The position numbers and the translations under genes are program-made. 41,600 nucleotides of DNA from an uncultured Armatimonadota bacterium (lineage in GTDB: Bacteria > Armatimonadota > Fimbriimonadia > Fimbriimonadales > Fimbriimonadaceae). Below are positions 7,942 to 14,491 of the stretch, piece after piece; the stretch's first letter is position 1, and each line of letters starts with the position of its first letter. Location: the NCBI GenBank assembly GCA_903833215.1, contig CAILEM010000087.1, forward strand, positions 1 through 41,600, written 5' to 3'. The notes under the pieces are model-generated. The model did not search any database. It had not been told where the DNA came from and saw only the letters and a list, made by a program, of their open reading frames with translations.

Positions 7942-8140
7942 CCGCTGATGCCCTCGCCTTTTTCTAAAAGGAGAGGGTCGGGCTCACCCCATGCGTCGCG
8001 GCATAGCCGGGACTCCTGATCTCTGGGAACTCTCGTGGTTACCAGAAAAGTGGAGTCACGACTGCGTCGTGACGCAATTTTCTGACCGGGTCTCCCCCAC
8101 CTGACCTCCCCCGCTTGAACGCGGTAGAGGAACCAGTTTG
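7942..8140. repeat. Dispersed hairpin repeat, copy A (~200 bp)
   Basis: This is the first of two direct copies in the 698-bp gene-free stretch 7793-8490. It contains a hairpin made of CTCGCCTTTT and AAAAGGAGAG, a central block (GGGACTCCTGATCTCTGGGA), an ACGACTGCGTCGTGA palindrome and a final hairpin, CCCCCGCTTGAACGCGG, followed by AGAGGAACC. The 3' half recurs in reverse orientation at about 36.4-36.8 kb. No protein-coding signal is present. Confidence 0.8.
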
Positions 8141-8236
8141 GCATATGGGTTGTGTTTCCGATGGTCCGTTGAACCAAGCGGAAGCGTATCGGGTCCTGAC
8201 CGCAAGTTGGCTCTTCGTTTCCGCTGGAGCCGGTCG

Positions 8237-8450
8237 CCGCTGATGCCCTCGCCTTTTTCTAAAAGGAGAGGGTCGGGCGAGGATTATGCCGTCCAGCGTC
8301 TCGGCGTAGCCGGGACACCTGATATCTGGGAACTCTCGTCGTTCCCGGATTTATTGGTGTCACGACTGCGTCGCGACGCTATTTTTCTGACCGGATTTCC
8401 CTCTCCTGACCTCTACCCGCTTGGACGCGGGAGAGGAACCAGATTGGATG
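8237..8450. repeat. Dispersed hairpin repeat, copy B (~210 bp)
   Basis: This is the second direct copy of the same element, 295 bp downstream of copy A. It shares the 37-base 5' hairpin block exactly (8242-8278 against 7947-7983) and the order of modules, with scattered substitutions and small indels. It lies just beyond the 3' end of the S9 peptidase gene and may help end that transcript. The ~95 bp between the copies hold nothing recognisable. Confidence 0.8.
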
Positions 8451-8490
8451 GCGCCGGCTCGTGCGGGGGCTTTTTGTTGGCGTTTTGAAC

Positions 8491-11055
8491 CTATTTGGCG
8501 TTCTTTACATACTTGTCGAGCCATGCCACGAAGCGGGCCCATTGGTCTAGGATGGTTTCCTTGGCGACTTGGCCGTGGTCTTCGTAAGGATATTTGTAGA
8601 GGGCAGCGGTCTTGCCGAGGGCTTCCATCGCGTCGAACATGCGCTCGGAGTTGATGGGGTCGGTTCCGATGTTTTGGTCTTCCATGCCGTGATACATGAG
8701 CAAGGCACCCGTCATGCGCTCGGCGTAAAGGAAGGGCGACATTTCCAAGTAGAAGGCCCGTCCATCCCAGAGTTGGCGGTCATCGGTCTGGAATCCAAAG
8801 GGTGTGAGGCTTCGGTTGAAGTTTCCGTCACCGGCAATCCCGGCTTTGAAGAACGGCGTGTTCACCATCGCGTTTGCGGTGCTGAACGCACCGTAGCTAT
8901 GTCCGCCGATCCCGAGACGGCTGCGATCTATCCAGCCTCGTCTGTCAAGCTCATCGATGACGGCAGCAAGGTTGTTTCGCAGTTGTGGAACGTATTCGTC
9001 GTTCTTTCGGTCGGCGGGACCAACGATCGGGCAGTCTGGTTCGATCACTGCGTAACCAAGTCGGGTGAGGATTGCTTTGTTAGCGCCGCCGATCTGGGTG
9101 AACAGATTCTTGTTGACGTTCTTTTTGCTACGGTCATAAGCGGCTTGGTCGACAAACTCGGAAGGATAGAACCAAAAGAAGGCGGGAGGCTTCACTCCGT
9201 AGGTGAAGTACTTGGGAAATGTCACCTTGACTTGAAACTTAAACCCGTCTTGACGCGTGATCGTGATGGTCTCGCGGTGGGCTTGGGTTAAGTCGGGAAC
9301 GTAGTCAATGTTCTCCGTGAGTTTCTTTTCAACTCCACTCTGAACCAGGAATGTGTTTGGAACCTGCTTTGGAGACTGGCGCGCCAACAGGTAAGACTTC
9401 ATGTCGTCGTCCAGTAGGGTTGCCTGCTCAAAGGCGTCAGCCTTGCTTATAAAGACGTTTTCTCGCTTGCCTGTCGCTAGGTCGATCTTGTCGATGAACG
9501 GCCTTGGTGCCTCTTCATGAGCATCTTTCGGTGATTTTGTGCCTACGAGGTACGCAAACTTTCCGTCACTCGTGGTCCTCACGACGGAACCTGTTTTGGA
9601 TCCATCGCGTGAAGCCAAATTGACGGCGTCGTCCGTGGTGCCTGTCTCGGTCAGGGTGGTGACCTTGCTGTCTGCATCCAAGCGAACGATGCTTGTTCGG
9701 TCTTTGCCGGCGAAGGTCTGGCCCAGGAAGAGGGCCTTCATGTCGGGCGAATAGCGAAGGCTGTTGATGTGCGATGTCAAGGTGAAAAGTAGGTGCGCAT
9801 CCTTGTCGCTGAAGGGTGGCAACCACTGGAAGACTTGGTCGGGCCTCTGAGGTCCCTGGCCAGTTGCACCAGCTCCTCTTCCACCACCACGGGTTCCAGT
9901 TCCACGTCGCGCCTGCTCATCCTCGAATCCACCACCGGTGGCATCGGGGGTGACCGGTGCGGGTTCGACCTGCACGTAGCTTAGTCCGGCACCATCGGGC
10001 CGCCACTCCAATAGCCGACGTGCATTGGCGGTGCGGGCATTTCCGGCTGGAGTTGGATTTTCGTCACTTTGCAAACCGCGGCGCTGGATGAGGGCCTTTT
10101 CCGCGCCGGAATCATCCCAGATCGTCTCCTTTTGCGGGAAGTTGGAGACAGGGAAGATCATCGAGAACGGCCTTTCCATCACCGTTACCAGGAAGTACTT
10201 GCCGTCAGGAGCAGGATCAACCGAGCGGATCATCGCCGGTTTGCCGATTGGCTTGACGGTGCCGGTTGCCACATCGACTTTTGCAAGTTGTCCGGTGGCA
10301 TAGAATTCCACCAGTTGACCCTCATAGGGACTTTGGAGAAGGCTGGGATAGGTTCGGATGGAGGTTGCCTTACCATCGCTGACCTTCACCTTGGGCGTGG
10401 TCGCGATTTCTGGCTTCGGTAGTCGTGCAGCTCGGCCTTTGGGGACGAGCACGGTGATCAGGTTGTCATCCATAGTCCAACGCAGGGTGGTGACCATCGT
10501 AGCGAGCACGGGCCATGCCGTGACTTGGTGGCACTTCCCGTCGCTGGCATTCGCGACCCACAGTTCTGATCGATCTAGGAAGTGAGCGAGGAACGCGACC
10601 ATCTTGCTGTCGCGAGACCAAACAACCTCAGAAACCCGTGCATCGGGTTTTAGGGGGACCTTGAGAGTCTGGCCGGTATTAAGGGCTACAAACCGGAAAC
10701 CCTTGGCGCTTCTGGTTGTGAGATCGCGAGAGCGGTTGGCTGCAACATCCACCTGGAATCCACCAAGATTCACATGCTCCTTACCCAGGGCAGCTAGAGA
10801 AGGCATTCCGTCGCGCTCGAGCACGACGTAGGTTTTGCCGTCCGGGCTCAGGTTCGAGATCGAAACGTTCTTGTACCAAGGGGCAAGCGCTGCGCTCGCG
10901 ACATCCACCGACGGCTGGATATACGATTCCTCGGTTAACGGATTGACCTTCTTGGTCGTTTGGGCAGAACAAGCCGCAAACAGCAAGCAACCAGCGGCGA
11001 TAGCGCAATCACGAGCAGAAATCATGGATAGGCGATTCTTACCCGATTCACGCAT
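8491..11055 (-). CDS. Prolyl oligopeptidase-family (S9) serine peptidase, exported
   Basis: This ~854-aa exported peptidase has an N-terminal hydrophobic stretch ending LLFAACSAQ that suggests a lipoprotein or cleaved signal. A beta-propeller of about 550 residues follows (LRYSPDMKALFLG, WSRDSKMVAFLAH), then an alpha/beta-hydrolase domain. The catalytic triad is complete: S720 in GGHSYGAFS, D793 in YHGMEDQNIGT and H827 in YEDHGQVAK. It should cleave oligopeptides or act as a glutamyl/dipeptidyl-type peptidase. A Gly/Arg-rich low-complexity loop (ARRGTGTRGGGRGAGATGQG) interrupts the propeller. The ATG at 11053-11055 is preferred because it gives a basic n-region; a TTG two codons earlier is possible. 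Confidence 0.93.
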   Translation of the reverse strand: MRESGKNRLSMISARDCAIAAGCLLFAACSAQTTKKVNPLTEESYIQPSVDVASAALAPWYKNVSISNLSPDGKTYVVLERDGMPSLAALGKEHVNLGGFQVDVAANRSRDLTTRSAKGFRFVALNTGQTLKVPLKPDARVSEVVWSRDSKMVAFLAHFLDRSELWVANASDGKCHQVTAWPVLATMVTTLRWTMDDNLITVLVPKGRAARLPKPEIATTPKVKVSDGKATSIRTYPSLLQSPYEGQLVEFYATGQLAKVDVATGTVKPIGKPAMIRSVDPAPDGKYFLVTVMERPFSMIFPVSNFPQKETIWDDSGAEKALIQRRGLQSDENPTPAGNARTANARRLLEWRPDGAGLSYVQVEPAPVTPDATGGGFEDEQARRGTGTRGGGRGAGATGQGPQRPDQVFQWLPPFSDKDAHLLFTLTSHINSLRYSPDMKALFLGQTFAGKDRTSIVRLDADSKVTTLTETGTTDDAVNLASRDGSKTGSVVRTTSDGKFAYLVGTKSPKDAHEEAPRPFIDKIDLATGKRENVFISKADAFEQATLLDDDMKSYLLARQSPKQVPNTFLVQSGVEKKLTENIDYVPDLTQAHRETITITRQDGFKFQVKVTFPKYFTYGVKPPAFFWFYPSEFVDQAAYDRSKKNVNKNLFTQIGGANKAILTRLGYAVIEPDCPIVGPADRKNDEYVPQLRNNLAAVIDELDRRGWIDRSRLGIGGHSYGAFSTANAMVNTPFFKAGIAGDGNFNRSLTPFGFQTDDRQLWDGRAFYLEMSPFLYAERMTGALLMYHGMEDQNIGTDPINSERMFDAMEALGKTAALYKYPYEDHGQVAKETILDQWARFVAWLDKYVKNAK

Positions 11056-11064
11056 CTGCAAGAC

Positions 11065-11096
11065 CTAACCCACTGCCCAGGGTGGCAGTGGGTTAG
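11065..11096 (-). terminator. Perfect 13-bp stem-loop after the FAS1 gene
   Basis: CTAACCCACTGCC at 11065-11077 pairs exactly with GGCAGTGGGTTAG at 11084-11096 across a six-base loop. It lies eight bases downstream of the FAS1 stop codon and just upstream of the S9 peptidase start on the same strand. It probably ends the FAS1 transcript or insulates the next gene. There is no long U run after it. Confidence 0.7.
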
Positions 11097-11103
11097 TGAT
11101 AAC

Positions 11104-11616
11104 TTACTTAGGAAGTAGGACGGTGTCGATGACGTGAATCACGCCGTTCGTGCACACGATGTCTGTCTTGATGACCTTCGACTTGTCGACGCTCACACCG
11201 TGCTTGTTGTGAACGGTGATCGAAGCGCCGTTGAGAGTCTTCACCTTGGTGCCGTTCTTCAACTTGAGAACGTCGGCAGCGAGGAACTTGCCGGATACTG
11301 CATGGTAGGTGAGGATCGCTGTGAGTTTGGCCTTGTTCTCTGGCTTGAGAAGGGAGGCGATGATGCCGTGGTTGTGCTTTTCGAGCTTCTCGAAAGCTGC
11401 ATCGGTCGGAGCGAATACGGTGAATGGACCGGCACCCTTGAGTGCATCGACCAAGCCAGCAGCCTTAACAGCGGCGACAAGGGTCTTGAAGCTGCCAGCG
11501 GCAACAGCGGTATCAACGATGTCCTTTTCTGCATGTCGTGTTCCCGACACTGCAAATGCGGCAGGAATGGTTGCCATAGCGGCAACAGCGATCATAGTCC
11601 AACGTGTTAGTTTCAT
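11104..11616 (-). CDS. Secreted fasciclin (FAS1) domain protein
   Basis: This 170-aa protein has a signal peptide (about residues 1-22, cleaved after AAFA) and one FAS1 domain. The FAS1 hallmarks are present: [15 protein letters not shown], then [16 protein letters not shown] (H1-like box), [12 protein letters not shown], and the closing [14 protein letters not shown] (H2 box). Single-domain bacterial FAS1 proteins are secreted or surface adhesion-type proteins; no enzymatic activity is expected. GGGAG lies about 9 nt before the ATG. A near-consensus promoter lies upstream, overlapped by boxes that match the divergent CarH-like regulator, so light/B12 control is likely. Confidence 0.95.
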   Translation of the reverse strand: MKLTRWTMIAVAAMATIPAAFAVSGTRHAEKDIVDTAVAAGSFKTLVAAVKAAGLVDALKGAGPFTVFAPTDAAFEKLEKHNHGIIASLLKPENKAKLTAILTYHAVSGKFLAADVLKLKNGTKVKTLNGASITVHNKHGVSVDKSKVIKTDIVCTNGVIHVIDTVLLPK

Positions 11617-11647
11617 AGATTTCGTCTCCCTTAAGAATTCTTAAAGT

Positions 11648-11684
11648 TAGACAAAGTATAGACACGATGTCTAGGTATTGTCAA
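11648..11684. promoter_or_regulatory. Four CarH-like operator boxes over the FAS1 promoter
   Basis: TAGACA occurs on the plus strand at 11648 and 11659 (11 bp apart). On the minus strand the boxes TTGACA and TAGACA start at 11684 and 11673, again 11 bp apart. The two pairs face each other, forming the palindrome TAGACACGATGTCTA at 11659-11673. As I recall, characterised CarH proteins bind direct repeats with an 11-bp period and a TnTACA-like core. The arrangement would let the regulator block RNA polymerase in the dark. Confidence 0.65.
11655..11684 (-). promoter_or_regulatory. Sigma-70-type promoter of the FAS1 gene
   Basis: On the minus strand TTGACA (11684-11679) and TATACT (11660-11655) are separated by 18 bp, putting the start of transcription near 11648 and giving a leader of about 30 nt. 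The leader contains the perfect palindrome TTAAGAATTCTTAA at 11631-11644. Both promoter hexamers coincide with or touch the TAGACA-type boxes. Confidence 0.75.
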
Positions 11685-11743
11685 GAAATCAGGAAGAAGT
11701 GCCGTAAAGTGTGATATCTCTAAGAAAGGAACTCCCTTCATTC

Positions 11744-11760
11744 TAGACAGAACCTAGACA
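11744..11760 (+). promoter_or_regulatory. Two further TAGACA boxes in front of the CarH-like gene
   Basis: TAGACA at 11744-11749 and again at 11755-11760 keeps the same 11-bp spacing and ends four bases before the GTG start of the regulator gene, which suggests autorepression. I could not place a convincing -10/-35 pair for this gene. Confidence 0.6.
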
Positions 11761-11763
11761 TCT

Positions 11764-12702
11764 GTGACAAGATTAGAGACCTTGAGCCCGACGTATACGA
11801 TTGGAACACTGTCTTCGCTCACCGGCCTCTCTCAGCACACTATCCGAGCTTGGGAGCGCCGATATAGCGCGCTGTCTCCCAATCGGTCGGAGACCAATCG
11901 CCGTCTGTACGTTGAAGAGGATGTCACACGCCTTAAGCTGATCAAAAAAGTCGTTGAATCTGGACACAGCATTGGACAAGTGGCGCAGTTGCCCGTGGAC
12001 CAACTACTTGGGCTTGGTGGTGGAGAACAACCCATCCCAACATTCGCTGCCCACGAATTCCCTGTCGTTGATGCTTCGAGAGCATTGAGCGAAGCCCTTT
12101 CTGCGGTGCACCGACTTGATCCGGAACGCCTGGAAGCGACTCTGGCTCGTGCGCACGCATCTATGGGAATTCTGGGTTTGCTCCGAGAGGTGGTCATTCC
12201 CCTGCTCGGAGAGGTTGGCGCAGGTTGGGTGGATGGGACGGTGAGTATTGCTCAAGAACACACCGCCACGGCAGTGTTGCGAGGGTATTTGGATGTTGTC
12301 CGCAAGTCGCTTCAATCCTCACCGACCGCACCGCGTTTAATGGTGACGACTCCCCAAAACCAGTTTCACGAAATTGGTGCCCAAATGGTTGCCATCATGG
12401 GCGCGGCCCAAGGCTGGGCCGTTACCTATCTGGGACCGAATATGCCCGCCCTAGAAATTGCCGCCGCGGCGAGACAGCGGTCCGCGCGGGCAGTGGGATT
12501 GAGTCTGGTATTCCCACTCAACGATGAGGCACTTCCCGGCGAGTTGCGGCTCCTTCGAGAAAACCTGGATCCTTCCGTACATATCCTTGTCGGTGGCCAA
12601 GCCACAACACGTTATGCCGACGTGTTGTCAGAGATTGGAGCCTTGGTCAGTCATGACCTATGGACGCTGAGGGACCACTTGGCTCAGATCGTAGCTGCAT
12701 AA
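11764..12702 (+). CDS. carH: CarH/LitR-type B12-dependent MerR regulator (photoreceptor)
   Basis: This 312-aa regulator has an N-terminal MerR winged helix (YTIGTLSSLTGLSQHTIRAW, then RRYSALSPNR, residues about 11-80). A helical bundle (about 105-180) and a C-terminal cobalamin-binding Rossmann domain (about 188-310) follow. The CarH light-sensing signature W-x9-E-H is exact: W155 and E165-H166 in GWVDGTVSIAQEH. H202 in NQFHEIGAQM is the predicted lower axial cobalt ligand, although the usual D/E-x-H-x-x-G motif is Q-x-H-x-x-G here. In the dark such proteins bind adenosylcobalamin, form tetramers and repress; light breaks the Co-C bond and releases DNA. The start is GTG at 11764, with TTG at 11782 as an alternative. 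It is divergent from the FAS1 gene and convergent with the acyl-CoA ligase gene. Confidence 0.9.
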   Translation: MTRLETLSPTYTIGTLSSLTGLSQHTIRAWERRYSALSPNRSETNRRLYVEEDVTRLKLIKKVVESGHSIGQVAQLPVDQLLGLGGGEQPIPTFAAHEFPVVDASRALSEALSAVHRLDPERLEATLARAHASMGILGLLREVVIPLLGEVGAGWVDGTVSIAQEHTATAVLRGYLDVVRKSLQSSPTAPRLMVTTPQNQFHEIGAQMVAIMGAAQGWAVTYLGPNMPALEIAAAARQRSARAVGLSLVFPLNDEALPGELRLLRENLDPSVHILVGGQATTRYADVLSEIGALVSHDLWTLRDHLAQIVAA

Positions 12703-12713
12703 CGATAGAATTC

Positions 12714-14414
12714 CTAGCTCTTGAGCGAGGCAATCGCCGCCGCGTACTTTTCCTTCACGACCTTTCGCTTGACCTTTTGAGTCGGAGTGAGCTCACCACC
12801 TTCGATCGAAAATGGGTTGTCGAGGATGTAATGCTTCTTCACCATCTCAAAGCTCGCCACCGACTTATTGATTCTATCGATTTCTTTCTTGATAAGCGAC
12901 TTTGCGTCCGCATTCTCAGAAAGGACCGTGCCATCTGGAAGCTTGAGCAGTGTCCGAACCGCCTCGAAATTCGGAATGATGAGCGCGATGCAATGGTCCA
13001 TTCCATCTCCGAGAACAACCGCCTCTGAAATGAAGGGTGATTCTGTTAACTTGGATTCGATTGGCTGAGGGGCCACGTTCTTTCCGTTGCCAAGAACAAT
13101 AAGGTCTTTCTTGCGATCTGTGATCTTGAGATTCTGGCCTTCGAACTCTCCAATGTCACCGGTATGAAACCAACCATCTACATCGATCGCATTCGCCGTC
13201 TCTTGCGGCAGATTGTAGTACCCCGTCATCAGGGCAGGACCCTTGATCAGGATCTCCCCATCGGCAGCGATCTTGATATCCATTCCGATGGATTCGCCAA
13301 CCGTCCAGTATTTATTCCGGTCTGGATGGTTAATACAAGTGCCGCCAGTTGTTTCTGTTAGTCCATAGCCCTGAAGCACCGTCAGTCCTGCGCTGATGAA
13401 AAACTCGGCAACATGTTTGGGGAGGGCCGCACCACCAGATACGAAATATCGAATTCGGCCGCCGAGCCTCTCCCGCACTTTGGCAAGCACGATTTTGTCT
13501 AGCACACCGGCTAATGGAGCAAATTCACCGGTTCCTCGTTTGAGCCCCTGGGCCATCGCGACTGCAAAGAGTCGTTGTCTCAAGGGTGGTGCTTTGGCGA
13601 CTGCGTCGGTTACCTTGTCGCGGAATGCTTCGAGGAAGCGGGGAACGCAGAGAAGCACTGTCGGACGAACCTTGAGCATGTCCCCGGCAAGGGAAGCAAG
13701 ATTCTTCGCATAGGCAATGGTCGCGCCAAGGCAGATAGGGAGGCATTGACCCGCGACCTGCTCGTAAACATGAGACATCGGAAGGAACGTGAGAAACGTA
13801 TCGTGCTCGTTAAGGGGTAGCTGCTTTTGAGCACACTCGCAGACATGGATAAATGCCCGATGGGGGAGCATCGCACCTTTGGGAAGACCGGTCGTACCAC
13901 TGGTATAGATGATCGTGGAAAGGTCTTCCACCCCGGTCGCATCGATTTCCTCGTTCCATGTCTTCGCATCCATCCCATGTTCGCGAGACTGAACGCGTGC
14001 GTCTAGGCTGAGATCTCCTTTCAAAAGGATTGTCTCGACACCGTCGATGTTGTTAACCTTGGCTCGCTGATCTGGGCTTCCAGCGACGACTAAAGATGCA
14101 CCGCAATCCTTTACGATGTAAGTTGCCTGGTCAGCGGGCAAGGTTGGGTAAATCGGAACGACTACCACACCCAACGTGTGGCATGCCCAGTCCACAAACG
14201 CCCATTCCGCACAGTTTTCGCTGAGAATCGCGACTCGGTCGCCTCGCTTGATCCCCAAACTCCTGATGGCGCCCGAGTAGGCCCTCACAGTGTCCAGCAA
14301 TTCGGAATACCGAATTGCTGAAAACTCGTGCTTCCCTGGTACCAACATTGCTGTCTTTTCAGGCAGCCTGTTCGCCGTACGGCGCAGCATATCTCCTAGC
14401 GACTTTGCTTCCAT
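12714..14414 (-). CDS. Long-chain fatty acid-CoA ligase (AMP-forming)
   Basis: This 566-aa member of the ANL superfamily activates fatty acids with ATP to acyl-AMP and then acyl-CoA in the cytoplasm. The motifs are complete: the P-loop-like IIYTSGTTGLPKGAM (about 167-181), GYGLTETTGG (about 350), WFHTGDIGE (about 415), then ITDRKKDLIVLGNGKNVAPQ, which holds the hinge and the FadD15-like 'NGKN' segment. Length matches FadD15-type ligases. It is the last gene of the long minus-strand run, 77 bp after the phosphoesterase gene, and may have its own promoter. The ATG is at 14412-14414. Confidence 0.95.
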   Translation of the reverse strand: MEAKSLGDMLRRTANRLPEKTAMLVPGKHEFSAIRYSELLDTVRAYSGAIRSLGIKRGDRVAILSENCAEWAFVDWACHTLGVVVVPIYPTLPADQATYIVKDCGASLVVAGSPDQRAKVNNIDGVETILLKGDLSLDARVQSREHGMDAKTWNEEIDATGVEDLSTIIYTSGTTGLPKGAMLPHRAFIHVCECAQKQLPLNEHDTFLTFLPMSHVYEQVAGQCLPICLGATIAYAKNLASLAGDMLKVRPTVLLCVPRFLEAFRDKVTDAVAKAPPLRQRLFAVAMAQGLKRGTGEFAPLAGVLDKIVLAKVRERLGGRIRYFVSGGAALPKHVAEFFISAGLTVLQGYGLTETTGGTCINHPDRNKYWTVGESIGMDIKIAADGEILIKGPALMTGYYNLPQETANAIDVDGWFHTGDIGEFEGQNLKITDRKKDLIVLGNGKNVAPQPIESKLTESPFISEAVVLGDGMDHCIALIIPNFEAVRTLLKLPDGTVLSENADAKSLIKKEIDRINKSVASFEMVKKHYILDNPFSIEGGELTPTQKVKRKVVKEKYAAAIASLKS

Positions 14415-14491
14415 GTTCTTAGGCTGGTAGTTTGCCCCAAAACCGCGATCAATGGAAGGCCGAGTTTTCTAGGACTACTGGCCGAGATATC

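Noticed and set aside
7942-8450. CRISPR-like array from repeat copies A and B
   Set aside because: There are only two long copies with different spacing, no short regular repeats and no cas genes.
8569-9291. 240-aa plus-strand frame
   Set aside because: It is antisense to the S9 peptidase, whose catalytic motifs are unambiguous.
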